Notes: generated from the sequence alone by a model not told the origin. DNA of 64,000 nt from Agathobaculum butyriciproducens (GCA_003096535.1 QEKJ01000001.1:1-64000); one strand, 5' to 3'; counted from the stretch's first letter, positions 48,194 through 57,202 are shown. Made by a program: numbers and translations.

Positions 48194-48944
48194 AGTAAAT
48201 TTCTCCTTTTTCGTTGATGTGAATGGTTTCGCTGCCGAACTGCGGCGAACGGTCCTCGCGCAGCATGGTCTGATACGCCGCGCCGTATTTGGAAAAGTGG
48301 GTCGGGAAAATAGCGTTCTCGCTCAGCGCCCGCGCCAGCCACAGGGGCGTGGTGCCGGGGATCTTTATCTCCATCAGGCAGGTGTCGTGCGGCAGCAGCT
48401 GCTCGCCTGCCGAGCCGGAGGACAGGTCTAAATCGTCCATGCGCCACCGAATGCCCGAGTCGAACGTGACGCGCAGCTCGGGCTGATACTGGTCGAACAG
48501 CGCGAGCCGGTCGTAGCAGATGCACATGGCGGGCTGTATGCCCTTGTAGAATTGCAGGAACCAGTCAATCTCGTTTGAAATCTGGCTCTGCTCGGGTGCC
48601 GCGCCGCCGTCTAAATACGCCTGCGCTTCGCTGTAGGTCATCGCAACACGGCGCTTGTAGACGATGTGGTCGTATTTTTTCTTGATCTCCACAAACGCCT
48701 CGGTATCGGCACCCGGCGTGCGGTAGGTACGCAGGCGCAGCTTCTCCTTGTACGCCGGACGGTCGAGCGAGCGGCGGATGAGCCGGAAATCCGGCGTGTC
48801 GTAATAGATGTTGCTGATGGTCGATTCCGCGAACCGGTCGGGCACCATCCGCGCCGCAAACACCTTGGCAAGCGCGTTGTACTACTGCTGCGTGACCAGA
48901 TATTTCTTTTCATATCGCTTGAATGTACATTGATATTCACTTAT
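48186..48944 (-). pseudogene. VTC-domain (polyphosphate polymerase-like) gene with lost start and amber stop
   Basis: The intact part (from ATG 48863) shows VTC features: SNIYYDTPDF, KEKLRLRTYR, FVEIKKKYDHIVYKRR, ICYDRLALFD, LMEIKIPG. In the same frame upstream, SEYQCTFKRYEKKYLVTQQ is the conserved N-terminal tunnel strand, but it is separated by a TAG at 48884-48882. Its expected start reads ATA (48944-48942) although AAGGAGGCG is correctly placed. Either a decayed gene or one restarted at 48863 without the N-terminal basic strand. Confidence 0.75.
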
Positions 48945-49069
48945 GGCGAACGCCTCCTTCGGATTGGGTGAAAGCCCTTTCATTTTTGCTTCTGTCTGTA
49001 AATGCGAAGGCGTTCAGCGGATTTTCGGCAGTATCACAAAAGGTGCACCCGCTTTACACAAACTTTACA

Positions 49070-49475
49070 CAAGGGAGCGCCATTTTTCGCTGAACCTCAG
49101 CGGGGGGGATTCGCCGTTTGCGGACGGCGGGAACGTCGCGGCGCCCGCCGCGGGGGGGATGACGCCGTACCCACGGCGGGGGGGATTCGCCGTACCCACG
49201 GCGGGGGGCGACGCCGTACCCACGGCGAGGGGCAAAAAGGAAGGACAACCTGCGGTTTTCCTTCCTCTTTGGACTCCTACCTTTCCCTTAGATAGTCTGG
49301 CGCAGATTGCCGACATGTGACCGCTGCGAAAAAGAGTACGGCAGTCGGGTTACCGCAGCGTGTCTTTCTCCACCTTTTCGCAGTTCACAGACAGCGTACT
49401 GCTACACAGACCGGAAAGTCTTCGCAGGCGCGGCATAGCAGTGCCGCGCGATCCTTTAGCGCGTTGTTATAGACA
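49070..49475 (+). repeat. Interspersed repeat R2, copy C
   Basis: The 950-bp gap 48945-49898 has no gene. Copy C has TTTTTCGCTGAACCTCAGCG, three tandem GGGGGATTCGCC/GTACCCACGGCGGGG units, AAAAAGGAAGGACAACCTGC and CTGGCGCAGATTGCCGACAT. Confidence 0.8.
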
Positions 49476-49862
49476 GGGTCTGCGAGGATAAATTGTACCA
49501 AACGCCTAATTCGCAGGTGCCGTGCGTTACAACATGTCAAAGAGTTGCGCGACACTGTTATGTCGCGCCTGCTGAAAGTAGCCGACCTGTGTAGCAGAAT
49601 GGTATCTGACACTGCGAATATGTCTCGACATGGGAGCACACTGTGCTCCCCTACGGTAGAAAAAATCCTCTGCCGTTCCCTATTTTCGAAGCGGTCACAT
49701 ATAGGAAATCTGCGCCGGACTATCTAACAAGGGAAAGGTAGGAGTCCAAAGAGGAAGGGAAACCGCAGGTGTCCCTTCCTTTTTGCCCCCGCGGCGGGTG
49801 CCGCGACGCTGCCGCCCCGTCAGGGGCGAATCCCTCCCGCTGTGGTTCAGCACCGCAAAACA
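49476..49862 (-). repeat. Interspersed repeat R2, copy D (inverted relative to C)
   Basis: The reverse complement carries the same landmarks (GGCAAAAAGGAAGGGACACC, GCGCAGATTTCCTATATGTG). An R1 hairpin GGGAGCACACTGTGCTCCCC (49630) is inserted in it. Copies C and D together form a large inverted repeat. Confidence 0.8.
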
Positions 49863-49864
49863 AA

Positions 49865-49896
49865 AACACCGCAGACCCCCAGTCCGCGGTGTTCTG
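49865..49896 (-). terminator. Terminator of the FliB-like gene
   Basis: AACACCGCGGACT/GGTCTGCGGTGTT with a small loop, followed on the minus strand by TTTGTTTTG. Confidence 0.82.
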
Positions 49897-49898
49897 TT

Positions 49899-50990
49899 TT
49901 ATTCCATTTCGTCAAGGACGGAAAAGGCGGCAAGCTGCTCAGTATTGTCCTCGTTATACTCAATCTCGCGCGAGTACGCCTTGCAGATGCAGATCTGCGC
50001 CCAGTGCGTGAGCTCGCCCTTGGCGAGCCACTCGTACACATCGAGCAGCTGAATGACCGCCGTGCTCACGAGCGCCAGCTGCACCTTGTCCTGCACGGCG
50101 TCGTCCCCGAGCGCCTTCATAAAGTGCCGGTACAGGAAGTACGTCAGCAGGTTATCGTATTCATGGCGCTTGCCCTGATACGCCTGCAAAAAGTCATTCC
50201 TGCGGGCGATAATCTCCGGCAGATGCGCCTTTGCGCCGGTCAGCAGCGTGCGCCAGTCGTCCTTGTTGATCTCAAAGCCGAGCAGCAGCTCGAGCAAACT
50301 CGTGAGCGTGCTCTCCCGCCAGAACGCCTGCGACCACGAAGCCGTGTCCTCGTCCGTCTCGTCTGCATCCTCGTCCTCGGGGAACGGGAACAGCAGGTCA
50401 TCGTACTGCTCCTGCTGCGCCTTTGCCGTGCGGTAGAGCCTGTCGGCCTTGTCATCGAACGGCGCGTCCTCGCACGCCAGCCGGAACAGCGCATCGCGCA
50501 TGGAAAACAGCACGTTCTCCAGTTCGGTTTCGGCCTCCGTGCCGGTTTCGGATACGCCGTCCGCCTCGGTCACGTCAAACGCCGGTGCGCCGGTCTGCGC
50601 GAGTATCAACTCGGCGGCAGCCTCACAGCACAAGCCGAGACCGTCCTCACGGCCGTCCGAAAACCACTCGTAATACCGCGGGTGGTCGGTGCAGATCTGC
50701 GCCATTTTGTCCTCACCTAAGTGAAGCAGCACTTCGCACAGGTTGCAGTCGTTCAGCAGCGGACACCGCTCCTCGGCGTCCAGACGAAAATGCGCCGGCT
50801 CTCCGGTCTGCGCGTCCGCAGGCGCAATGCTCGCGCGCAAACGCTCGCCAAAATCGCCGTGAACGGTCTCGTAGTACGCAAGGGAATCCTCGTCTACGTC
50901 GATCTCCCAGCCGATACAGCAGTTTTCCGTGCAGTCCGAGCCGATGCACCGGAATGCCTTGTAATACGCAGGACGGCGAATGTAGCCCAT
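49899..50990 (-). CDS. FliB-like flagellin lysine N-methylase family protein
   Basis: 363 aa. The N-terminal Cys cluster YKAFRCIGSDCTENCCIGWEI (about 10-29), DEERCPLLND-type CPLLNDCNLCEVLLHLGEDK (about 76-95) and CTDHPRYYEWF are the hallmarks of the FliB family. The C-terminus has HYF-type helices. No flagellar genes are in the window, so the substrate is open. ATG 50990 follows GAGAGGTGATTAGG. Confidence 0.84.
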   Translation of the reverse strand: MGYIRRPAYYKAFRCIGSDCTENCCIGWEIDVDEDSLAYYETVHGDFGERLRASIAPADAQTGEPAHFRLDAEERCPLLNDCNLCEVLLHLGEDKMAQICTDHPRYYEWFSDGREDGLGLCCEAAAELILAQTGAPAFDVTEADGVSETGTEAETELENVLFSMRDALFRLACEDAPFDDKADRLYRTAKAQQEQYDDLLFPFPEDEDADETDEDTASWSQAFWRESTLTSLLELLLGFEINKDDWRTLLTGAKAHLPEIIARRNDFLQAYQGKRHEYDNLLTYFLYRHFMKALGDDAVQDKVQLALVSTAVIQLLDVYEWLAKGELTHWAQICICKAYSREIEYNEDNTEQLAAFSVLDEME

Positions 50991-51047
50991 CCTAATCACC
51001 TCTCTTGTCTGTCTCATTATAGCAGACACGGGCGCGGTTGAAAAGGG

Positions 51048-52003
51048 TTATGACGGCACCGCCTTCTCCCTTGTGTACCGCTTGACCCGCTCGTACCATT
51101 CCTGATCGAACGCGGACAGCTGTTCGCTCGACGGCCCGATTGCAGGCTGCGCCGGTGCGGGCTTTGCCCGTTTCTGCATATCCTCAGCGGTGAGAATGCC
51201 GTCACGCTCGCAGTTCTGCAGCAGCGTGCGGAAATACCCTGCCGGATTGCGCGGTGCATTCTCAGCCGTCTGTCGGGCGGTATCTAAGAACACCTCACGC
51301 TGCATACCCTTGTTCTGCAGCCTGCGCAGCTCCAGACAGAAATTATGGTCAAACTTACAATTCAGTTTTTCTTCCAGTTCGGTCGTCAGACCAGAATCAG
51401 CCGTAACAGCTTTCTCTTCTCTGGTCTGCTCTGCTCTACTGTCCTCTGCTCTTCTGTTCTCTGCTCTTCTCTGCTCTGTGGATTTTCGGTACAATAAATC
51501 GCATTTTCCGTACGATAAATCGCATTTTCCGTGCGGGAAATAAATGCACGCAGCACAAAAGACTTGCCACTCGGATTCTTCTCCCGCATTTCCTGCTCGG
51601 TGAGAAGCCAAATGTCAAAATTGATGGGCACTGCATTACGCGTCACGGTCGCCAGAAAATACCCCATCTGTATTCTTTTGGATGTGAGAAAGCCGCGTTC
51701 ATATAACGCAGCATGGAACAGGCCGCTTGCCGCCAGCTGATCGACTACGGCGGCCAGTGTTTCGATTGTCACGTTTTCCAGTCCGGCGGTGTACTCGCGG
51801 AGCTGCCACAGCGTGTCCTCGCGGCCCTCGCCGCTGTAGGCGATGTAGTAGCCCTTGTCGCCGTAGGCAATGTCGAGCAGGCATTCGTACACATACGGCC
51901 CGAGCACGCCGAATTTCTGCCGTGCGGCTCTCAGCTTCGGGTCACGGTACAGGCCGATGTCGCGCGGCCACCAGTCCAATCCAACTTTTCTGTTTCTGCC
52001 CAT
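51048..52003 (-). pseudogene. DUF4373-type replication protein, frameshifted in a low-complexity repeat
   Basis: Frame 1 from ATG 52003 encodes the Lin1244/Lin1753-like N-terminal domain (KVGLDWWPRDIGLYRDPKLR, then YVYECLLDIAYGDKGYYIAY) and ends at 51386 after a Glu/Arg/Gln-rich tail. The expected C-terminal part (KLNCKFDHNFCLELRRLQNK through WYERVKRYTREKAVPS) is in another frame ending at 51048. The shift, equivalent to -1, lies in AGAGCAGAG-type repeats near 51.40-51.50 kb. Ribosome site AAGGGAGGTGCTCAC. DUF4373 proteins are usually phage or plasmid initiators. Confidence 0.75.
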
Positions 52004-52138
52004 GTGAGCACCTCCCTTTACCCTACCGCCGGAACGGATAAAAAATTGACCACAAATGGTCAACTCCGAAAAAATATTTTCCGGGAAATAAAAAAACATC
52101 CCCTGTTCACAGTCAGAGGATGTTAAAATCTGTTCGCA

Positions 52139-52318
52139 GCCCGCGCGTAAGCGCGTATTCAATAGGATTGCTCTGCAATCCGAAAAAACCGGGAGCATGT
52201 ATCTCGGTTTTTTCACTTCCGGAGGGAGAAAGTTTCTGTATAGGAACTTTCGGACGACTTTGGAACGGCCTGCGGTCCGTTCCTCCTTGTCGGCGAAACT
52301 GTAGTTTCGCGACAGGTA
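52139..52318 (+). repeat. Interspersed repeat R3, copy at 52.2 kb
   Basis: GCGCGTAAGCGCGTATTCAA, GGATTGCTCTGCAATCC, CCGGGAGCATGTATC, CGGAGGGAGAAAGTTTCTG, GAACTTTCGGACGACTTTGG and GGCGAAACTGTAGTTTCGCG. The gap 52004-52357 has no gene. Confidence 0.82.
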
Positions 52319-52324
52319 ATGCAA

Positions 52325-52356
52325 AAAGAGCTGAAACCTTACGATTTCAGCTCTTT
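52325..52356 (-). terminator. Terminator of tRNA-Ser
   Basis: AAAGAGCTGAAA/TTTCAGCTCTTT stem, 12 bp, followed on the minus strand by TTTGC, 2 bp after the tRNA. Confidence 0.85.
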
Positions 52357-52357
52357 A

Positions 52358-52448
52358 TGGCGGAGAGTTAGGGATTTGAACCCTAGAGACGCTCATCACG
52401 CCTACACGATTTCCAATCGTGCGCCTTCGACCACTCAGCCAACTCTCC
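52358..52448 (-). tRNA. tRNA-Ser(GGA)
   Basis: Acceptor GGAGAGT pairs with ACTCTCC before an encoded CCA end. The anticodon loop TTGGAAA gives anticodon GGA, flanked by CACGA/TCGTG. A long variable arm and the T-loop GGTTCAAATCC are present. At 91 nt it fits a class II serine tRNA. Confidence 0.95.
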
Positions 52449-52602
52449 ATCTTGTTAAGTTGTTGTCGTTTTTGATGACTCATCGCTGACGACTTGTTTA
52501 GTATATAACAGAATCCCCGTTTCGTCAACCCTTTTTTCAAAATTTTTTGAAAAAGTTTTTTGGGGTCGAATCTGCACCGTTTTCCTGCCATGGTTTACCG
52601 TT

Positions 52603-52835
52603 GCTATCCCATCTGTACACGTCATCCCGTAGGGTGCGACGACCTCGGCGCACCGTTGCTATCCGGTCTGTACACGTTATCCCGTAGGGGCGAACAGTGT
52701 TCGCCCACAACAGACGTTACCGTTGCGTCCGTGCGTGTGAACCATCGGCGGATTTACCATTCACACGCGCCCATTGAACAGTGGCGTGGGAGCACAATGT
52801 GCTCCCCTACGGGATATTGCAATCATTATTGTACG
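52603..52835. repeat. R1 palindromic modules
   Basis: CCCGTAGGGTGCGACGACCT, GTAGGGGCGAACAGTGTTCG and GGGAGCACAATGTGCTCCCC, each ending in or beginning with the GTAGGG/CCTAC tag. The 52449-52902 gap has no gene. Confidence 0.72.
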
Positions 52836-52902
52836 CGCGTGCAGCATTTGCGGGAATGGACAAAAAGAAAACCGCCTGCTCTCACAGACGGTTCTCCCCT
52901 GT

Positions 52903-53529
52903 TTACTTCTGAAACTGCTCGCGCACTTCCATATACTTGATGATCTCTTCAACCGTGCCGTCAAAGCCGAGCACGCCGCTGTTGAGCGACAGATCATAAT
53001 TCCGCGCGTCATACCAGTCGTGGCCGGTGTGGTGCTTGTAGTAGCGGGCGCGGTAATCGTCGATCTCCGCGATCTTCTTCTCGACCTCCTGCTCCGGCAG
53101 CGAGTCCACCTTCATGGCCTGCTCGAGACAGAAATCCTTGTCCGCATGGACGAACACGCGCACAACATCCGGTCGGCCTGCCAGAATATAGTCGGCACAG
53201 CGGCCGATCATAACGCACGGACCCTGATCCGCCAGCCGGCGGATGATCTTCACCTGATAGGCGAACAGCGCCTCATCCTTGAGGTAGGACTTGGACGAGT
53301 CGTTCGGCACGGGCGCGTTGCCGTGATAATGCGCGCGCAGGCGCGTCAGGAAATCGCCCTTGAGACGCTCGTCCGAGAACAGCATGGCGTTTACACCGCT
53401 GTCCTCACTCGCCATGGTGATGATCTCGCGGTTGTAGAACGGAATGCCCAGCTTGCGCGCCAGCATCTTGCCGACCGTCTTGCCGCCCGAGCCGTACTGG
53501 CGCGCGATAGTAATAACGTAAGGTTTCAC
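52903..53529 (-). CDS. Cytidylate kinase-like family protein
   Basis: 208 aa. P-loop TIARQYGSGGKTVGKMLA (about 7-24), AFAYQ-type LFAYQVKIIRRLADQGPCVMIGRCADYIL (in two parts, about 89-118) and VRVFVHADKDF. This is the Cytidylate_kin2 family; nucleotide specificity is not established. ATG follows GGGGGAGGTTATAAAG. Monocistronic. Confidence 0.88.
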   Translation of the reverse strand: MKPYVITIARQYGSGGKTVGKMLARKLGIPFYNREIITMASEDSGVNAMLFSDERLKGDFLTRLRAHYHGNAPVPNDSSKSYLKDEALFAYQVKIIRRLADQGPCVMIGRCADYILAGRPDVVRVFVHADKDFCLEQAMKVDSLPEQEVEKKIAEIDDYRARYYKHHTGHDWYDARNYDLSLNSGVLGFDGTVEEIIKYMEVREQFQK

Positions 53530-53544
53530 TTTATAACCTCCCCC

Positions 53545-53706
53545 TATTCCAGTGAGGAGTTAGGAGGCAGGAGGTAGGAGTGGATGACGATAAACGTTTC
53601 CCGTAGGGCGCGACGACTCGGCGCGCCGGGGTCGTCGCGCCCTACGGTACAGGTAAATCATCGGATAAACTCCTGCCTCCTCCCTCCTATCTCCTATCTT
53701 CCTCCG
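53545..53706. repeat. Inverted-repeat element X1 (downstream of livF)
   Basis: Ends are GGAG-type repeats (GAGTTAGGAGGCAGGAGG; inverted CTCCTATCTCCTATC). The core is GTAGGGCGCGACGACTCGG paired with CGTCGCGCCCTACGG. Unique flanks GATGACGATAAACG and GTAAATCATCGGATAAA recur inverted in X2 at 57.2 kb. Confidence 0.82.
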
Positions 53707-53708
53707 GC

Positions 53709-54416
53709 TTACTCACCGAGGTATGCTTTCTTAATAGAGTCATCATTCAGCAGATCAGCTGCCTTGCCGGTCTTGACGATCTTACCGGTTTCGAGGACGT
53801 AGCCTCTATCCGCGATGGACAGCGCCTTCTTCGCGTTCTGCTCTACCAGCAGGACGGTGGTGCCTGCCTTGGACACTTCCTCGATGATCTTGAAGATTTC
53901 GCCGACGAACAGCGGCGACAGACCCATGGACGGCTCATCGAGCAGCAGGATGCGCGGCTTGCTCATCAGCGCACGGCCCATTGCGAGCATCTGCTGCTCG
54001 CCGCCGGACAGCGTACCGGCTGCCTGATTTTTACGCTCCTCCAGACGCGGAAAACGCTCATAGACCATTTTCAGCGACTCCGGAATTTCATTCTTCGGAC
54101 GGGTATACGCGCCCATACGCAGGTTCTCCGCGACCGTCAGACCCGCGAACACGCGGCGGCCCTCCGGAACGTGGCTCATGCCCAGCTTCACGATGGCATG
54201 ACCCGGCTTGTGCGTAATGTCCTTGCCCTCGAACGTCACCGTGCCGCCCTTGCTCGGCAGCAGACCCGTGACCGTGTGCAGCGTGGTGGTCTTACCGGCG
54301 CCGTTTGCACCGATGAGCGCTACGACCTCGCCCTCGTTTACCTCGAAGGAAACGTCGCGCAGTGCATGAATCAGGCCGTAATACACGTTGATGTCCTTTA
54401 CTTCCAACATTGCCAT
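53709..54416 (-). CDS. livF: Branched-chain amino acid ABC transporter ATPase LivF
   Basis: 235 aa. Walker A GANGAGKTT (about 36-44), signature LSGGEQQMLAMGRALM (about 136-151), Walker B ILLLDEPSMGLSP. YGLIHALRDVSFEV and PEGRRVFAGLTVAENL are typical of LivF. ATG follows GGAGGAAACACC. Last gene of livJ-H-M-G-F. Confidence 0.95.
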   Translation of the reverse strand: MAMLEVKDINVYYGLIHALRDVSFEVNEGEVVALIGANGAGKTTTLHTVTGLLPSKGGTVTFEGKDITHKPGHAIVKLGMSHVPEGRRVFAGLTVAENLRMGAYTRPKNEIPESLKMVYERFPRLEERKNQAAGTLSGGEQQMLAMGRALMSKPRILLLDEPSMGLSPLFVGEIFKIIEEVSKAGTTVLLVEQNAKKALSIADRGYVLETGKIVKTGKAADLLNDDSIKKAYLGE

Positions 54417-54433
54417 TGGTGTTTCCTCCTTTC

Positions 54434-55192
54434 TTATTCGCCCAGATACGCCTTAACGACTTCCGGGTTGCTCAGCACTTCCTTGGGCGTGCCCTCAGCG
54501 AGCAGACGGCCGAAGTTGAGCACATACAGGTACTCGCAGATACCGGAGACCAGCTTCATGTCATGCTCGATGAGCAGAACGGTTACGCCGAACCTCTTGC
54601 GGACGATTTCAATCGTCTCCATCAGCTCCTCGGTCTCGTTCGGGTTCATGCCCGCGGCAGGCTCGTCGAGCAGCAGCAGCTTGGGGTTGGTAGCGAGCGC
54701 ACGCGCGATCTCGAGCTTGCGCTGCTTGCCGTACGGCAGGTTGGCTGCCTTGTAGTCGGCTACGCCGTCCAGATCGAACACGCGCAGCAGCTCCATCGCC
54801 TTTTCGTCCATCTGCTTCTCCTTTTTGCGGTAGGAGCCGAGGTGGAACATGCTCTCTGCGAACGAGTAGGTGATCTGGTTGTGCAGACCGGTCTTTACGT
54901 TATCCAGCACGCTCAGCTGCGAGAACAGGCGAATGTTCTGGAACGTACGGGCAACGCCCAGCTTGCAGATTTCATGCGGCTTTTTGCCGATGAGGTTCTG
55001 ACCGTCCAGACGGATGCCGCCGTCAGTCGGACGGTACACGCCGGTCAGCATATTGAACGCGGTGGTCTTGCCTGCGCCGTTCGGGCCGATGAGGCCGACC
55101 AGACCGCCCTTTTCGATTTTCATGCTCAGCTCGTCAACGGCACGCAGACCGCCGAACGAAATGCCGAGCGAAGTAACTTCCAGCATTGCCAT
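54434..55192 (-). CDS. livG: Branched-chain amino acid ABC transporter ATPase LivG
   Basis: 252 aa. Walker A GPNGAGKTT (about 37-45), GVARTFQNIRLFSQLSVLDNV, signature-region LPYGKQRKLEIARALA (about 150-165), Walker B LLLLDEPAAGMNPNET, then LIEHDMKLV. It lies 3 bp after livM. Pairs with LivF to power import. Confidence 0.95.
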   Translation of the reverse strand: MAMLEVTSLGISFGGLRAVDELSMKIEKGGLVGLIGPNGAGKTTAFNMLTGVYRPTDGGIRLDGQNLIGKKPHEICKLGVARTFQNIRLFSQLSVLDNVKTGLHNQITYSFAESMFHLGSYRKKEKQMDEKAMELLRVFDLDGVADYKAANLPYGKQRKLEIARALATNPKLLLLDEPAAGMNPNETEELMETIEIVRKRFGVTVLLIEHDMKLVSGICEYLYVLNFGRLLAEGTPKEVLSNPEVVKAYLGE

Positions 55193-55195
55193 GGC

Positions 55196-56278
55196 TTACG
55201 CACCCTCCTTTTTGCCGCCGGCCTTTTCGGCCTTTTCCATCTGACGCATTGCGCGCTTCTCCAGCAGGCGAACCTTGAAGGAGGAGTTGTTGAACAGCAT
55301 CATTGCAATCAGCAGGATTGCGTAGATGAGCATACGGTAGTTGCTCAGGCCGCGCAGCAGCTCGGGCAGCAGCGTCAGCAGAGTAGCCGCGATAATCGAA
55401 CCCCAGATGTTGCCCAGACCGCCGAGAACGACGAATACGAGCACCAGAATGGAGGTGTTGAAGTCAAACTTGGCTGCGGTTACGGTGGAGAAGTTCATCG
55501 CGTACAGCGTGCCCGCCATGCCTGCGAACGCCGCAGAGACCACGAACGCGAGCAGCTTGTAGTGCGAGGTGGAGATGCCGATGGAGTCAGCGGCGATCTT
55601 GTTGTCGCGGACCGCCATGACAGCACGTCCCGTGCGGCTGTTTACAAAATTCAGCACGAAGAACAGCGTAACGAGGATGAGCACAACGCCCGAGGTGAAG
55701 GTGGAGAGCTTGGTGACGCCGGATACGCCGATCGGGCCGTTGATGATCATCTTGCCGCCGTCGCCCAGCTGGAAATTCTGGTTGACCAGACTGAAATGCA
55801 GACCGGCATCATCCAGACCGAGATACATAACGTTTACAATGTTTTTGATGATCTCACCGAAGGCGAGGGTTACGATGGCGAGGTAGTCGCCCTTGAGGCG
55901 CAGTACCGGCACGCCGACGATAACACCCGCAATCGCCGCAAACAGTCCGGCAACGACCATGGCGACAGCCAGACGCAGCGGTGCAAGCGGAATCGCATCC
56001 GCCAGACAGGTGGTGGTGACAATGCCCGCAAACGCGCCGACCGACATAAAGCCCGCATGGCCGAGCGACAGCTCACCGAGGATGCCGACGGTCAGGTTGA
56101 GCGAGATCGCCATGACAACATACGCGCAGATCGGCACGAGCAGACCCTTGATCTGGCTGGAGATGCCGCCGCCCGCGATGGCTGCCTGCACGATGATATA
56201 CGCAATAATGACAATGCCGAAGCACAGCAGCGTGTCACGTCCGCGCTTGGACGCAGCATAGGATTTTAACTTGTTCAT
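55196..56278 (-). CDS. livM: Branched-chain amino acid ABC transporter permease LivM
   Basis: 360 aa, about ten helices. VMAISLNLTVGILGELSLGHAGFMSVGAFAG region (about 35-65), the EAA-like GRAVMAVRDNKIAADSIGI (about 209-227) and GGLGNIWGSIIAATLLTLLPE are LivM signatures. An extended charged C-terminus (EKRAMRQMEKAEKAGGKK) is unremarkable. GGGGGCAGTCAT precedes the ATG. Confidence 0.95.
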   Translation of the reverse strand: MNKLKSYAASKRGRDTLLCFGIVIIAYIIVQAAIAGGGISSQIKGLLVPICAYVVMAISLNLTVGILGELSLGHAGFMSVGAFAGIVTTTCLADAIPLAPLRLAVAMVVAGLFAAIAGVIVGVPVLRLKGDYLAIVTLAFGEIIKNIVNVMYLGLDDAGLHFSLVNQNFQLGDGGKMIINGPIGVSGVTKLSTFTSGVVLILVTLFFVLNFVNSRTGRAVMAVRDNKIAADSIGISTSHYKLLAFVVSAAFAGMAGTLYAMNFSTVTAAKFDFNTSILVLVFVVLGGLGNIWGSIIAATLLTLLPELLRGLSNYRMLIYAILLIAMMLFNNSSFKVRLLEKRAMRQMEKAEKAGGKKEGA

Positions 56279-56290
56279 ATGACTGCCCCC

Positions 56291-57172
56291 TTAAACCTTT
56301 TCGCTCACATGCTTGCCGAGCAGGCCGTCCGGCTTGACCAGCAGCACCACGATGAGCACTGCGAACACGATCGCGTCCGACAGCTGCGTGGAAATGTACG
56401 CCTTGGCGAAAATCTCGATGATGCCGAGCAGAATGCCGCCGATGAACGCGCCCGGAATCGAGCCGATGCCGCCGAATACGGCAGCGGTGAACGCCTTGAT
56501 GCCCGGCAGAGAGCCGGTGGTCGGCATCAGGGTCGGGTACGCGGAGCACAGCAGCACGCCCGCGATGGCTGCCAGACCCGAGCCGATCGCAAAGGTGATG
56601 GAAATGGTCGTGTTGACGTTGATGCCCATCAGCTGGGCCGCGCCCTTGTCCTCGGAAACGGCGCGCATCGCCGTGCCGACCTTGCTCTTGCCGGTGAACA
56701 GCATCAGAGCGACCATGATGACAAGGCAGGCCGCAATGGCAACGAGCGTCACCTTGGAGATCTGCATCTGACCGCCGAACAGGCTGAGCGCCTCGCCGGT
56801 AACGACCGAGGTAAAGGTCTTCGGGTTGGAGGACCAGATCAGCAGCGCTGCATTCTGCAGGAAGTACGAAACGCCGATGGCTGTGATCAGCACCGCCAGC
56901 GACGGCGCCATGCGCAGCGGCTTGTAGGCAAGTCTCTCAATAACAACACCGAGCGCGGTGCAGACAATAACAGCCAGCACAACGCCCATCCACGCCGGCC
57001 AGCCGAGATAGGTGGTAGCGCAGAAGCACATGTAGCCGCCTACCATGATAACATCGCCGTGCGCGAAGTTCAGCATTTTTGCAATGCCGTAAACCATCGT
57101 GTAGCCGAGTGCGATGATGGCGTAGATGCTGCCCAGACTGATGCCGCTGATCAAATGATTCAAAAAGCTCAT
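56291..57172 (-). CDS. livH: Branched-chain amino acid ABC transporter permease LivH
   Basis: 293 aa, about eight helices: LISGISLGSIYAIIALGYTM (about 7-26), MLNFAHGDVIMVGGY, GTAMRAVSEDKGAAQLMGI (EAA loop, about 189-207) and FGGIGSIPGAFIGGILLG. ATG 57172 follows GAGGTGTTCCAAACC; the longer frame to 57298 reads through repeat X2 and is not used. Confidence 0.95.
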   Translation of the reverse strand: MSFLNHLISGISLGSIYAIIALGYTMVYGIAKMLNFAHGDVIMVGGYMCFCATTYLGWPAWMGVVLAVIVCTALGVVIERLAYKPLRMAPSLAVLITAIGVSYFLQNAALLIWSSNPKTFTSVVTGEALSLFGGQMQISKVTLVAIAACLVIMVALMLFTGKSKVGTAMRAVSEDKGAAQLMGINVNTTISITFAIGSGLAAIAGVLLCSAYPTLMPTTGSLPGIKAFTAAVFGGIGSIPGAFIGGILLGIIEIFAKAYISTQLSDAIVFAVLIVVLLVKPDGLLGKHVSEKV

Positions 57173-57202
57173 GGTTTGGAACACCTCATTCTTTCTTTTA
57201 AG

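Noticed and set aside
48638-48940. 100-aa minus-strand frame starting MNINVHSSDMKRN
   Set aside because: Out of frame with the VTC domain; the conserved N-terminal strand is in the other frame, so this is a shadow.
52603-52835. R1 hairpins as ordinary intrinsic terminators
   Set aside because: They lack T-runs, occur in both orientations and in gaps where no transcript needs to end.
54410-56269. 619-aa open frame on the plus strand
   Set aside because: Antisense to livG and livM; His/Gln/Arg-rich composition typical of a shadow frame.
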